NCBI GenBank assembly: GCA_035271585.1
Contig: DATERL010000209.1
Span: forward strand, 19,995 to 83,994
DNA length: 64,000 nt
Source: Roseimarinus sp035271585
GTDB taxonomy: Bacteria > Bacteroidota > Bacteroidia > Bacteroidales > Prolixibacteraceae
Direction: 5' to 3'
Part shown: piece after piece, positions 25,582-34,629 of the stretch
Numbering within the stretch: position 1 is the first letter of the stretch
How the letters are laid out: every line of letters begins with the position of its first letter
The notes under the pieces: generated by a model
Databases searched by the model: none
The model's input: the letters and a program-made list of their open reading frames with translations, nothing else
Told to the model about the DNA's origin: nothing
Made by a program: the position numbers and the translations under genes

Positions 25582-26484
25582 ATGGTTCAAATTCCTCCCT
25601 ATATTCATCCAGGCGATACTGTTGGCTTGGTTTCAACGGCATCGATAATTGTTCCCGAAGTGGTTGAGCCTGCTATTGAATTGCTTCAGTCGTTAGGCTA
25701 TAAAGTTGTTGTTGGTAAACATTTATACGATCGTTACCATCAGTTTGCCGGAACAGACCTACAGCGGGCAGCCGATTTGCAAGCCATGCTTGATAACCCC
25801 GATATCAAAACAATTTTTTGTTCGCGGGGCGGTTATGGCAGCTTGCGTACTGCCGAATTAATTAATTGGCAGAAGTTTATCAACAAACCAAAATGGATTG
25901 TGGGCTTTAGCGATATTACTGCGCTGCAAGCCAAGGTAAATCAGTTGGGAATTGCATCCATTCACGGAGTAATGCCTCGATATTTCCTGCAAAATGGACA
26001 GACATCGCAAGGTTTTCAATATTTGCTTGATGCTTTGAACGGTAAAAATTTGTCGTACGAAATTGAAAAATCGCAATATAACCGAGTTGGGACAGCATCG
26101 GGGCCAGTTATTGGCGGTAACCTTTCGATGCTTTACAGTTTGCGCGGTACCCCCTACGATTTCGACCCAAAAGGAAAAATTTTGTTTATCGAAGATTTGG
26201 CAGAATACCTTTACCACCTCGACCGTATGATGATGAACCTGAAAGTGGGTGGGCAACTTGAAGGTTTGGCAGGTTTGGTAGTTGGCCAATTTACAGGAAT
26301 GAAAGACCACGAAACCAAGTTTGGTAAAACCGCTGAAGAAATAATATATGAAGCCGTGGCCGAATATAAATATCCTATTTTGTTCAATTTTCCGGCAGGT
26401 CATCACGAAAATAATTTTCCAATAAAATTTGGCACCGAAAGCCACTTGCAGGTAAGCAATTCGATATCGACATTCACTCAATAA
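25582..26484 (+). CDS. LD-carboxypeptidase, peptidase family S66
   Basis: A 300-residue enzyme of the LdcA/S66 family, which removes the terminal D-Ala from murein tetrapeptides (L,D-bond) during peptidoglycan recycling. The likely catalytic triad is visible: nucleophile Ser87 in SRGGYGSLR, Glu204 in LFIEDLAEYL and His274 in PAGHHENNF. WIVGFSDITAL and GNLSMLYSLRGTPY are further family blocks. No signal peptide is apparent, in line with a cytoplasmic recycling enzyme. It is 12 bases upstream of yraN and probably cotranscribed with it. Confidence 0.93.
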   Translation: MVQIPPYIHPGDTVGLVSTASIIVPEVVEPAIELLQSLGYKVVVGKHLYDRYHQFAGTDLQRAADLQAMLDNPDIKTIFCSRGGYGSLRTAELINWQKFINKPKWIVGFSDITALQAKVNQLGIASIHGVMPRYFLQNGQTSQGFQYLLDALNGKNLSYEIEKSQYNRVGTASGPVIGGNLSMLYSLRGTPYDFDPKGKILFIEDLAEYLYHLDRMMMNLKVGGQLEGLAGLVVGQFTGMKDHETKFGKTAEEIIYEAVAEYKYPILFNFPAGHHENNFPIKFGTESHLQVSNSISTFTQ

Positions 26485-26496
26485 ACCTCAAAAACC

Positions 26497-26865
26497 ATGA
26501 CAGTACAAAAAGAACTTGGAGATATGGGCGAACAAATAGCTTTTGAACACTTGGTAAAAAAAGGCTATAAAATTAAAGCACGTAACTGGCGTTTTAAAAA
26601 TGCCGAGATCGACATTATTGCCACACAAAACAACCAATTGGTTATTGTTGAAGTAAAAACCCGAAGCGCCGCTATCTACGAAGAACCCCGCGATTCAATT
26701 TCAGACCCAAAAATAAGGTTTTTAACCAACGCGGCCGAGGCATACATAATGGAATACGAAATTGATTTGGAAACCCGCTTCGACGTAATAGCTATAAAAT
26801 GGTTTGGAAACGGAAAATATGAATTGTACCATATTGAAGATGCTTTCACTCCCATGATTGAATAG
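26497..26865 (+). CDS. YraN family (UPF0102) endonuclease-like protein
   Basis: A 122-residue protein of the UPF0102/YraN family, which has a Holliday-junction-resolvase-like restriction-endonuclease fold. Visible are GEQIAFEHLVKKGYKI, then RNWRFKNAEIDIIA and VIVEVKTRS. The Glu, Asp and Glu-x-Lys residues of the last two blocks match the PD-(D/E)xK core. Length is typical. Biochemical role in cells is unproven. It follows the LD-carboxypeptidase gene by 12 bases. Confidence 0.92.
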   Translation: MTVQKELGDMGEQIAFEHLVKKGYKIKARNWRFKNAEIDIIATQNNQLVIVEVKTRSAAIYEEPRDSISDPKIRFLTNAAEAYIMEYEIDLETRFDVIAIKWFGNGKYELYHIEDAFTPMIE

Positions 26866-27070
26866 ATCGGATGTTTTTAAACCCAGTTAAAACTTGCCGG
26901 GCAAGATTGTCGCCTTGTATGTTTATATTATGGGAAATATAAATCAAAAATATTCCAAATACATCTTCACTTTCGATTTTAAATGTAAGAATGTATATCT
27001 TAGCGACTTGAAAAAATTGAGGTGTTAAAATAGTGTAATTGGGGATTCCTTTTCAAAATAAATTGATAAA

Positions 27071-27505
27071 ATGATCGTTAAAATTGTCAACAAATCAAAT
27101 AACTCCTTGCCGGCATACAGCACAATTCTGTCAGCCGGTATGGACTTGAGAGCATCATTAAATGAGCCGGTAATTTTAAACCCACTTGAGCGGGCTTTGA
27201 TTCCTACCGGGCTGTTCATTGAATTACCTTCGGGTTACGAAGCCCAAATTAGACCCCGAAGCGGAATGGCGTTGAAGCATGGAATTTCGGTATTAAACAC
27301 ACCCGGAACCATCGACGCCGATTATCGTGGCGAAATTGGCATTATACTTGTAAACCTTTCGAACCAAGCATTCACAATCGAAAATAGCGAACGGATATGC
27401 CAAATGGTAATTGCAAAGCACGAAACAGTTGATTGGAACGAGGTGGAAATTTTGGAAGAAACAGCGCGCGGTGCCGGTGGTTTTGGACACACCGGAAAGA
27501 AATAG
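27071..27505 (+). CDS. dut: dUTP diphosphatase
   Basis: Hydrolyses dUTP to dUMP and pyrophosphate, keeping uracil out of DNA and supplying dTMP synthesis. The 144-residue trimeric dUTPase has all five motifs: SAGMDLRA (1), RPRSGMALKHG (2), NTPGTIDADYRGEIGI (3), ERICQMVI (4) and RGAGGFGHTG (5). Motif 5 has His where many dUTPases have Ser, a variant I associate with Bacteroidota. It heads a plus-strand cluster with the TPR lipoprotein (16 bases on), the DUF4292 lipoprotein and the EnvC-like gene. A 205-base gap precedes it, with only a near-match -7 (TATCTTAG at 26996). Confidence 0.97.
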   Translation: MIVKIVNKSNNSLPAYSTILSAGMDLRASLNEPVILNPLERALIPTGLFIELPSGYEAQIRPRSGMALKHGISVLNTPGTIDADYRGEIGIILVNLSNQAFTIENSERICQMVIAKHETVDWNEVEILEETARGAGGFGHTGKK

Positions 27506-27521
27506 TGTTAAGAGATTTATA

Positions 27522-29276
27522 ATGAAAATGCATAAAATATTTATTGTCGTTGGCATAATTTTGATAGCCTTTGGGTGTAAAACCTCAAAACAGGTTACAC
27601 AACCTTTCTCCAAAAAGGCAAATCAGGAAGTTGCTATTCCCGAAGAAAAGCGCATTGAATTCGAGTACATGTACATCGAAGGCTTGAAACAGAAAATGCT
27701 GGCGAACAACGATATGGCCACACAATATTTCAATAGTTGTCTCGAAATAAACCCAAATTCGGCAGCATCAATGTTTGAGCTGGCCAATATTTATGTATCG
27801 AAAGGGGAGCTGATAAGTGCAAAATTACTGCTCGAAAAGGCAACTCAGATTAATCCCGACAATCATTGGTATAAATTATTACTGGCTCAAATTTATCAAA
27901 ACAGCAACCAATATGCCGAAGCCAGTCAGGTTTACAGTGCGCTCATCAAAAACGACCCCGGCAATATCGACTACTTGTACATGAATGCTTTGCTTTTATC
28001 GACAGGTGGCGATTACAACGGTGCATTAAAAGCCTACAGCGAACTTGAAAAAGCAATGGGTTACAACGAACCAATTGCCCTTGCAAAACAACAACTATAT
28101 CGTAATGCCGGTAAAAATAAAGAAGCTTACGCCGAAATTGAAAAGCTTATTGCCTCAAATCCCGGAGTGCCTGAATATTATGGAATTTTGGCCGATATGT
28201 ACAAAGAAGACGAAAACAATACCAAAGCGCTTGAATACTACAACAAAGTGATTGAGGTGGATCCTTCGAATGGTTTTGTCTATTTTTCGTTGGCTACACT
28301 TTATTTTCAAAAGAAAGAAATTGAGAAAGGTTACGATTTTGCCCAAAAAGGATTTGCAAGTCCAAACGTTGAAATTGAAACTAAAATACAGCTCTACCTG
28401 ATGCTTACCAGTGCTCCCGAGGAAATGAGAATCAGTGATTCTCAAATTGAGAGTTTGATAGGCTTAATCGCTGAAACCCACCCCAACGATCCAAGAAGTT
28501 TCAGCATACAAGCCGATTTTATGATGCAGCTCCAGCGTGTAAGCGAAGCTCGCGAGTACATGCTCAAAGCCCTTGAAATCGATCCCAACTCTTACCCGCT
28601 TTGGGAGCAATTGCTCATTGCCGAAAACCAATTGCTCGACTTCGAAAGCATGTCAAAAAGCAGTCAACGAGCCATAGAACTCTTCCCGTCGCAACCCTTA
28701 CTTTATGTTCTGAATGCCGTATCGAACATTCAGCTTAAAAATTACGACCAGGCACTCAAATCGCTCGACAACGGCCAAATATACGTGATTGACAACAAAA
28801 ACATGGAAAGTCAATTCGAACTATACCGTGCCGAAGCATATTACAACCTCGACAAACGTAGCGAGGCTTTTTCGGCTTTCGAAAAGGTAATTAAAAACGA
28901 TCCCGAAAATTTTATGGCCATGAATAACTACGCCTATTACCTCTCGGTAGGCAGCGAACAGCTCGAAAAGGCCGAAATAATGAGCAGCAAAGTTATACAG
29001 GCAAACCCCAACAACCCCACCTATCTCGATACCCACGCATGGGTATTGTTTAAAAAGAAAGAATATCGTTTGGCAAAATTTTACATGGAAACTGCGATGA
29101 AAAATGGGGGCGATCAAAGTGATGTGATTGTTGAACATTATGGCGATATTTTGTTTATGATGAATGACGTTGAAGGTGCGCTCGAAAATTGGAACAAATC
29201 TGTTCAATTGGGAAACGAAAGCAAAATACTTCGACAAAAAATCAATGAGAAAAAGTTCATCGAAGGAGAAGAATAA
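27522..29276 (+). CDS. TPR-repeat outer-membrane-type lipoprotein
   Basis: About 584 residues from ATG 27522 (MKMHKIFIVVGIILIAFGC). I chose this start because it gives a lipoprotein signal with Cys19 in IAFGC and avoids overlap with dut; the frame is open further upstream within dut but has no good start. The mature protein is almost wholly tetratricopeptide repeats, at least ten by eye, with blocks such as YFNSCLEINPNSAASMFELA, ALEYYNKVIEVDPSNGFVYF and AREYMLKALEIDPNSYPLW. It is probably a periplasm-facing scaffold. It is cotranscribed with dut and overlaps the next lipoprotein gene by one base, an arrangement I know from other Bacteroidota. Partner proteins unknown. Confidence 0.88.
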   Translation: MKMHKIFIVVGIILIAFGCKTSKQVTQPFSKKANQEVAIPEEKRIEFEYMYIEGLKQKMLANNDMATQYFNSCLEINPNSAASMFELANIYVSKGELISAKLLLEKATQINPDNHWYKLLLAQIYQNSNQYAEASQVYSALIKNDPGNIDYLYMNALLLSTGGDYNGALKAYSELEKAMGYNEPIALAKQQLYRNAGKNKEAYAEIEKLIASNPGVPEYYGILADMYKEDENNTKALEYYNKVIEVDPSNGFVYFSLATLYFQKKEIEKGYDFAQKGFASPNVEIETKIQLYLMLTSAPEEMRISDSQIESLIGLIAETHPNDPRSFSIQADFMMQLQRVSEAREYMLKALEIDPNSYPLWEQLLIAENQLLDFESMSKSSQRAIELFPSQPLLYVLNAVSNIQLKNYDQALKSLDNGQIYVIDNKNMESQFELYRAEAYYNLDKRSEAFSAFEKVIKNDPENFMAMNNYAYYLSVGSEQLEKAEIMSSKVIQANPNNPTYLDTHAWVLFKKKEYRLAKFYMETAMKNGGDQSDVIVEHYGDILFMMNDVEGALENWNKSVQLGNESKILRQKINEKKFIEGEE

Positions 29277-30154
29277 TGCGTACATACAAGAGAACATATT
29301 TTTATCTATTATTGATTGCAACCTTGGCAATTATGGGAGCCACTTCGTGTAGCACCTCGCGAAGGGCGGCCAGCTACGAAGCCAAACCCATGTCAACCAA
29401 TAAAATTATTCGAAAAATTGAGCGTGGAGCACCAAGTTTTAAGAGTTATGAATCGAACCGGATTTCGATTAGTTACACCGACAAAGAAGGAAGAAGTAAT
29501 TTCTCGGGACAGTTTAAAATTGACCACGATAATCGCATTATTTTCACCCTGCGAAAATTGAGTATACCGGTTGGAAGGGCGCTTATTACACCCGACAGCG
29601 TGGTATTTGTTAATTATTTCGACAAAAATTATATACGGGATAATATCTCGTCGCTGCAACAAGCTTTTGGAATCGACATTGATTATTACATGTTGCAGGC
29701 ACTACTTACAGGCGATATTGGCCTCTTGTTTAATAATCCGATGTTCGACAAAGAACTCGAATCACTTATTGACGATAACCAGTACCGAATCGACAGTAAA
29801 CTAAATGCCAGAATTGACAAAGCGATATCAAAGGGAAACGAACGGAAACTTAACCGCTATATGAAACGCATGAACGATTCTGAGTTTACCAGCTATTCGG
29901 CATGGATCGACCCACGTCAATTCGTAATTCGCAAACTAACATTCAACGACATAAAGAACGAATTACAACTTGCAGTTCACTACGATAATTACAAATTGAT
30001 TGACAAAAGTTTATTCCCTCAAAATATTGAAATTGTTTATGTTACCCCCATACAAAATATGAAACTCGAAATTAAGCTATCGAAAGCTGCCGTTAATAAG
30101 GAAAAGGATTTTAGTTTTAACATACCTGAAAAATTCGATCACTTTCATTTTTAA
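29276..30154 (+). CDS. DUF4292 lipoprotein
   Basis: A 292-residue lipoprotein: the signal peptide ends at GATSC with Cys25. The remainder has the alternating strands of a LolA/LolB-like beta half-barrel, as expected for DUF4292 (KIERGAPSFKSYESNRISI; VGRALITPDSVVFVNYFDK; MLQALLTGDIGLLF). By analogy the family may handle lipoproteins or lipids in the envelope, but this is inference. Its ATG shares one base with the stop of the TPR gene (29276), implying translational coupling. The EnvC-like gene follows after 47 bases. Confidence 0.85.
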   Translation: MRTYKRTYFYLLLIATLAIMGATSCSTSRRAASYEAKPMSTNKIIRKIERGAPSFKSYESNRISISYTDKEGRSNFSGQFKIDHDNRIIFTLRKLSIPVGRALITPDSVVFVNYFDKNYIRDNISSLQQAFGIDIDYYMLQALLTGDIGLLFNNPMFDKELESLIDDNQYRIDSKLNARIDKAISKGNERKLNRYMKRMNDSEFTSYSAWIDPRQFVIRKLTFNDIKNELQLAVHYDNYKLIDKSLFPQNIEIVYVTPIQNMKLEIKLSKAAVNKEKDFSFNIPEKFDHFHF

Positions 30155-30201
30155 TACAGTAAAATTTAACAGAATTTCATAAAGCTTAATGGTGCGATTA
30201 C

Positions 30202-31434
30202 TTGAAAATGAAAAATAGAAATACGAAATACATTGCCAGCTTAAGACAAAATTACACGTTATTTGCAATTTTGTTATTTTTCATGTTCCTTCATCTTTCT
30301 ACTGCGATTTCGGCACAATCAATCAGCGAGCTGCAACAAAAAAAGGAAAAAACACTCCAGGAGATCGAATACACCAACATACTACTGGCTAAAACAAGCA
30401 AAAACAGCAAGGCTACGCTCAATAAACTCTCCTTGTTAAATGGACAAATTTCGCTTCGAAACAACTTAATCAACGATTACAATACTCAGTTAACACTACT
30501 TCAAAAATCGATTGAACAAAACCTTAACGTTATTACAATGCTTACCAACGATTTGGAGCAAATAAAGGTCGATTATTCAAAGATGATTGAACAAGCCTAT
30601 CGAAAACGCGGCGATTACAATAAGCTTATTTTCCTCTTGTCGAGCCAAAGTTTCAACCAAGCCTACAAGCGCCTACTTTACACGCGTCAAATGACCAGCT
30701 ACCGCCAAAAACAATCGGAACAAATAGCAGCTATCAGAACAACTTTACGATCAAAAACCGACGATTTGAATAAAAGCCGCGATGATAAACAAAAGATATT
30801 ATCGCAGCAAATGAAAGAAATTTCGGTGTTAAGTAACGAAAAAACACAGCAGTCGAATTACCACGCAGAGTTAGAAAAACGACAACGCGAACTTAAAAAT
30901 CACCTCAACTACCAGCAACGCGTTCAAGATCGTTTGCAGCGCGAAATCGAAAAACTCATAGAAGAAGAAGCCAAACGAGCCAAAAAAATTGCTCGAACAC
31001 CTGAGTTTAACCTGCTCTCAGATGACTTTGAGAAAAACAAAGGGCGTTTTCCCTGGCCAACTCAAAATGGTATTATTACCGATAAATTTGGTGAACACGC
31101 CCACCCCGTAATGAAAAATATTATTATTCGAAACAACGGGATTGACATTACCACCAAACCGGGCGAAAAAGCAAGGGCTATTTTTAAGGGTACCGTGAGC
31201 AAGGTTTTTGCTGTACCCGGTGGTAATATGGCTTTAATCGTCAGGCATGGTCAATACATTACCGTTTATTCAAACCTAAAAGAAGTGTACGTGAAACAAG
31301 GCGACAATGTTAGTATCAAACAAGATATTGGCCTTATTTTTACCGATAAGAATGACGACGACAAAACCACTTTAAAATTTCAAATCTGGAAAGAAAGCGT
31401 CAAACTTAATCCCGAAGCATGGATCGCAAAGTAA
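30202..31434 (+). CDS. EnvC-like murein hydrolase activator (degenerate LytM/M23)
   Basis: A 410-residue secreted protein. The N-terminal hydrophobic segment is about residues 18-38 (LFAILLFFMFLHLSTAISAQ). A long coiled coil covers ~40-270, followed by a C-terminal LytM/M23 domain (~290-410). The zinc ligands of active M23 peptidases are missing: the usual HxGIDI is NNGIDI, the YxHL block is YSNL, and HFEIW is KFQIW. That pattern, coiled coil plus inactive LytM, is the hallmark of EnvC/NlpD-type activators of cell-wall amidases in daughter-cell separation. It ends the dut-TPR-DUF4292 cluster. Initiation could be at the ATG at 30202 or 30208. Confidence 0.9.
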   Translation: MKMKNRNTKYIASLRQNYTLFAILLFFMFLHLSTAISAQSISELQQKKEKTLQEIEYTNILLAKTSKNSKATLNKLSLLNGQISLRNNLINDYNTQLTLLQKSIEQNLNVITMLTNDLEQIKVDYSKMIEQAYRKRGDYNKLIFLLSSQSFNQAYKRLLYTRQMTSYRQKQSEQIAAIRTTLRSKTDDLNKSRDDKQKILSQQMKEISVLSNEKTQQSNYHAELEKRQRELKNHLNYQQRVQDRLQREIEKLIEEEAKRAKKIARTPEFNLLSDDFEKNKGRFPWPTQNGIITDKFGEHAHPVMKNIIIRNNGIDITTKPGEKARAIFKGTVSKVFAVPGGNMALIVRHGQYITVYSNLKEVYVKQGDNVSIKQDIGLIFTDKNDDDKTTLKFQIWKESVKLNPEAWIAK

Positions 31435-31490
31435 TCAATATTTAAACTACCACATCATCAGAAAAACAAGCAAAAAATAAGCATGGGTTC

Positions 31491-32192
31491 TTAAATACTG
31501 GCCATTCTTCGTAGTGTGGCAATATCAATAAAACGAATTTTGCGCCCTTTCAAATCAATTAATCCATCTTGTTTGAATTCCGACAATAACCTAATAACCG
31601 ATTCGGTAGCAGTACCTACCATATTGGCCAACTCTTCGCGGGTCAAAGCAATTTGTAATGTATTATTTTCATCAACATCGAAACTGTCTTTCAGTAAAAG
31701 CAGCACTTCGGCCAAACGCTCACGTACGGTTTTTTGGGCAATGTCGGTAATATAGTCATTGGCTTCGCGCAATTCGCGGCACAAAATCTGGATCATCCAG
31801 TGCGAAAAACGCCAGTTATTTTGAAGTAAATACAGTAACGTGTTATAAGGAATATGGCACAACACGGCATCGTCGATTACCTTGGCCGTAGTGCAGGCCA
31901 ATTCTTGGCTAAGTAACGAACGAAATGCTATAATATCACCTCCTTTTACAAAGCGAATGATCTGTTCTTTACCATCGATTCCTGTTTTATATATTTTCAG
32001 AATACCTTTAGTAATGCAATAAAAACCCGTAAGGCGACTACCTTCACGGTAAACAACACTGCCTTTTTTGTAAACCTGACAGGTTTTATCGTAATTTAAC
32101 TTTCCGATTTCAGTATCGTTTAAATGCCTGAAAAACTTGAACCCTGATAAATCTATTTCTTCGGGTTGAGGGGTATTAAGTGAACTTCTCAT
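31491..32192 (-). CDS. Crp/Fnr family transcriptional regulator
   Basis: A 233-residue regulator starting at ATG 32192 (MRSSLNTPQPEE). The longer open frame to 32261 adds 23 residues and would overlap the promoter. It has an N-terminal cyclic-nucleotide-binding-like beta-barrel (~20-130; GSVVYREGSRLTGFYCITKG, GGDIIAFRSLL), the long dimer helix (AQKTVRERLAEVLLLL) and a winged HTH with recognition helix in LTREELANMVGTATESVIR. It lacks the N-terminal Cys cluster of oxygen-sensing FNR, so the ligand is unknown. A CRP/FNR-like palindrome lies upstream of its own promoter, and genes for OsmC and DUF2141 diverge from it, suggesting a stress regulon. Confidence 0.92.
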   Translation of the reverse strand: MRSSLNTPQPEEIDLSGFKFFRHLNDTEIGKLNYDKTCQVYKKGSVVYREGSRLTGFYCITKGILKIYKTGIDGKEQIIRFVKGGDIIAFRSLLSQELACTTAKVIDDAVLCHIPYNTLLYLLQNNWRFSHWMIQILCRELREANDYITDIAQKTVRERLAEVLLLLKDSFDVDENNTLQIALTREELANMVGTATESVIRLLSEFKQDGLIDLKGRKIRFIDIATLRRMASI

Positions 32193-32258
32193 AACATCTT
32201 TTGTTAAAAACCACAATGCATTTGAATGGTAAATATAGTTATTCTTACTGATGCATAC

Positions 32259-32266
32259 CAAAAATA
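32259..32266 (-). promoter_or_regulatory. Candidate -7 element for Crp/Fnr gene
   Basis: The minus strand reads TATTTTTG, an exact TAnnTTTG. A TTG lies 17 bases further upstream (32286-32284). This would give a leader of about 60 bases before ATG 32192. Confidence 0.45.
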
Positions 32267-32295
32267 AACAAATTTTCGTGGCACAATAGTCGCGG

Positions 32296-32311
32296 TGTGA
32301 CCATAGTTACA
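32296..32311. promoter_or_regulatory. Candidate CRP/FNR-type operator
   Basis: TGTGA-CCATAG-TTACA: an inverted repeat with the 16-base, N6-spaced geometry of CRP/FNR sites and one mismatched base pair. It sits about 50 bases upstream of the predicted start of the Crp/Fnr gene's transcript and about 200 bases before osmC. Autoregulation is an inference. Confidence 0.4.
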
Positions 32312-32513
32312 AAAGTTGAAATAAAAAACAATCAACTTGCAAACCTAATTACATGAGTAGCAAAACAAGCAGTAATATTTTGAGATAAACTCAATTACGA
32401 AAGTTTACAAAGCCTATTTGTTAGCCTTCAAAATTAGGCATAAAGATAGTCTTAATAATTGATGAATAAAGGTCGACAAAACAGTTAGTCAACAACTTAA
32501 AGAGCAATAAAAA

Positions 32514-32930
32514 ATGAAACAAGAAACATTAATGAAATGGAAAGGGAACATGGAGTTTGAAACCGAATTATTTGGGCACAAGCTTACCCTCGATGCTTCG
32601 CCCGAATCGGGTGGTGAGAACAAAGGCACACGCCCTAAAGTTTTAATGCTTACCGCCCTAGCAGGCTGCACCGGTATGGATATCATTTCAATTTTAAAGA
32701 AAATGAAAATCAAGCCCGATGAATTTAATGTGAGAGTCGATGGTTATCTTACCGAAGATCTTCCAAAACAATACGAAAAAATGCACATTATTTATGAATT
32801 TAAAGGTGAAAATCTTTCTGAAGATAAACTTCGTAAAGCCATTGATCTTTCGCAGGAAAAATATTGTGGCGTATCGGCTCTTTATAAAAAAGCCATCGAA
32901 CTTACTTACGAAATAGTTATTCTGCAATGA
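32514..32930 (+). CDS. OsmC/Ohr family peroxide-reducing protein
   Basis: A 138-residue protein of the OsmC superfamily, thiol peroxidases that reduce organic hydroperoxides. The two expected cysteines are present: Cys52 in ALAGCTGMDI and Cys118 in EKYCGVSALY. KVLMLTALAGC and DLSQEKYCGVS are the conserved blocks. The short form, with TGMD after the first Cys, is closer to the general OsmC (YhfA-like) group than to Ohr. It diverges from the Crp/Fnr gene, 321 bases away, which may control it. Confidence 0.9.
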   Translation: MKQETLMKWKGNMEFETELFGHKLTLDASPESGGENKGTRPKVLMLTALAGCTGMDIISILKKMKIKPDEFNVRVDGYLTEDLPKQYEKMHIIYEFKGENLSEDKLRKAIDLSQEKYCGVSALYKKAIELTYEIVILQ

Positions 32931-33105
32931 AACAATAAAGCGCACAAACAAATAACTCAAAAATGTGTTTAACAGTTAAGCATTTTTGCAATTGACTGTC
33001 AATATAAAACTAGTGGTATTTTACTTTTTTATTTTATCGGACTGTTAAATGTTGATTTGATGTTATAACTTAGTACAAAACTACTTGTACCAAAAAATGA
33101 GAATA

Positions 33106-33525
33106 ATGAAAACATTAGTGTTAGGAATAAGTATGTTACTATTTTCGGTAATTACTTTTGCACAGGAGACCTACACGGTATCGGGAAGGGTAAACACACC
33201 AAGCCCCAAAGGCCGTGTTTACGTATTTTTATGCGATCGCGAATCGTTTGACCACCCTATCAAGGGAATCGATACTGTTTCTTTTTGGGTGAATTACGAC
33301 AAAACCTATGTCGAATATGAATTTAAAAATGTGAAAGAAGGGGAATATGCCATTCGCAGTTATCAGGATGTAAACGGAAACCACAAATTGGACAAGTGGT
33401 TATTTGGTCCTCGTGAACCTTGGGGTTTCTCTTACTCCAACAAAATGAAATTCCCTCCAACTTTCGACGATGTATCGTTTAGTGTAATGTATGACATCCG
33501 AATCAACATCGTTTTAGGCAAATAA
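33106..33525 (+). CDS. DUF2141 secreted protein
   Basis: A 139-residue secreted protein from ATG 33106 (MKTLVLGISMLLFSVITFAQ, a good signal peptide); in-frame ATGs at 33085 and 33097 are possible but would sit on the apparent promoter (TTTG at 33056, TACTTG at 33082). The mature part is a small beta-sandwich of the DUF2141 family, with VYVFLCDRESF, FKNVKEGEYAIRSYQDVNGN and GFSYSNKMKFPPTFDDVSF. Function unknown. It follows osmC by 175 bases and has its own likely promoter. Confidence 0.85.
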   Translation: MKTLVLGISMLLFSVITFAQETYTVSGRVNTPSPKGRVYVFLCDRESFDHPIKGIDTVSFWVNYDKTYVEYEFKNVKEGEYAIRSYQDVNGNHKLDKWLFGPREPWGFSYSNKMKFPPTFDDVSFSVMYDIRINIVLGK

Positions 33526-33582
33526 AAAGCAGTGTTTCATCCGCTTAATGTATTTGTATTGTTGCTTCTCGGGCAATAAAAC

Positions 33583-34590
33583 TCATGCTTTCATCACAAA
33601 CAACACCTTTCCACCAGTCATGTTCTGAGTGTAAAAATCGAGAGCTTCGTTAATATCTTGAAGCGCATATTGTTTTTGCACCTTGCTATTGAGTTCGCTG
33701 CCAACCAATTGTTGAATTTTAGCAGCTGTTTTAAGAGTATGAACAATCGATTTTCTGGTAGTGTAGTTGCCCAAGTAAAAACCCCCTATTTTTTTGTCGC
33801 CTTGAATAATAAAACGAGGATCGATGGTAATATCTTCACGCGAGAGATTAGCGTAAACCACAATGGTGCTGCCATTTGGTGCGGCAGTAAGTAATTTCGA
33901 AGTAAAACTGCCGGCAATTGCATCTAAAAACAAACTGGCATTTAGCGCGTCCGAAAGGGACTTTAATTCGTTTTCAAAACCATCCAATTCAGAATTGAGC
34001 ACATATCGGGCACCTATTTCTTTCAACAACTCAACCTGTTCAGGCCGTCGCACAATGTTAATGAGTTCGATTTTTTCCTTTTTACAGAGTTTGATCAGCA
34101 TTTGTCCTAAAACACTAGCAGCAGCGGTATTAACAATGGTTTTGTGTTTTCCTCTTTTAGCAATTTCGATAAAAGCCAAAGCCGTCATTGGATTAACAAT
34201 GAGCATGGCGCCTTTTTCAAGATCAATCGATTTTTTGAGTGGAATCACTTTCATGGCCGAAGTAATCATGTACTCAGCCCAAGTGCCACCTTTATCGCTA
34301 GTTGAAGAGCAAATTACCCTTTTACCCACGTAAAAGTTAGCCAAAAAACCACCCCCCGATGCAACCACTACACCACTTCCTTCGATTCCGGGAGTTATCG
34401 GGTAGTTTGGACGGTGTAAATAGGTTCCTCTAATCACGCCAATGTCTGATGGGTTAATAGGAGCTGCTCCCATTTTCACCAACACCTCGCCTTTTTCGAC
34501 GTGTGGTAGCGCTACCGATGTTGTGTAAAGTGGGCCATTGGGCTCGTCTTGCCTTACGGCCATCATGGTTTTTGGTATTTCAAAGTTCAT
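33583..34590 (-). CDS. Zinc-free MDR-family oxidoreductase
   Basis: A 335-residue medium-chain dehydrogenase/reductase. The GroES-like N-terminal domain carries PINPSDIGVIRGTY and PGIEGSGVVVASG, the quinone-oxidoreductase/enoyl-reductase type, and lacks the Cys and His ligands for catalytic zinc. The Rossmann part is modified: VNTAAASVLGQMLIKLC replaces the usual AxxGxxG loop. The family reduces quinones, enones or enoyl thioesters with NADPH; the substrate here is unknown. It is convergent with the DUF2141 gene, stops 57 bases away, and has its own -7 element. Confidence 0.85.
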   Translation of the reverse strand: MNFEIPKTMMAVRQDEPNGPLYTTSVALPHVEKGEVLVKMGAAPINPSDIGVIRGTYLHRPNYPITPGIEGSGVVVASGGGFLANFYVGKRVICSSTSDKGGTWAEYMITSAMKVIPLKKSIDLEKGAMLIVNPMTALAFIEIAKRGKHKTIVNTAAASVLGQMLIKLCKKEKIELINIVRRPEQVELLKEIGARYVLNSELDGFENELKSLSDALNASLFLDAIAGSFTSKLLTAAPNGSTIVVYANLSREDITIDPRFIIQGDKKIGGFYLGNYTTRKSIVHTLKTAAKIQQLVGSELNSKVQKQYALQDINEALDFYTQNMTGGKVLFVMKA

Positions 34591-34621
34591 ATCAGTAAAG
34601 TGTATTCGATTTGCTTGTGCT

Positions 34622-34629
34622 CAAAACTA
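34622..34629 (-). promoter_or_regulatory. Candidate -7 element for MDR oxidoreductase
   Basis: The minus strand reads TAGTTTTG, an exact TAnnTTTG, 32 bases before ATG 34590. No -33 match. Confidence 0.4.

Larger units (their letters stand above)
32193..32513. other. Divergent regulatory region crp / osmC
   Basis: 321 bases between the Crp/Fnr gene (minus) and osmC (plus). It holds the -7 element and palindrome annotated separately. On the osmC side there is TTTG at ~32416 but no exact -7 element. Nothing else recognised. Confidence 0.5.

Noticed and set aside
25858..26481. 207-codon minus-strand frame opposite the LD-carboxypeptidase gene
   Set aside because: The plus-strand gene has an intact S66 triad; the antisense frame is Phe/His-rich mirror sequence with no motif.
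28821..29330. 169-codon minus-strand frame across the TPR/DUF4292 junction
   Set aside because: Antisense to two well-supported overlapping genes.
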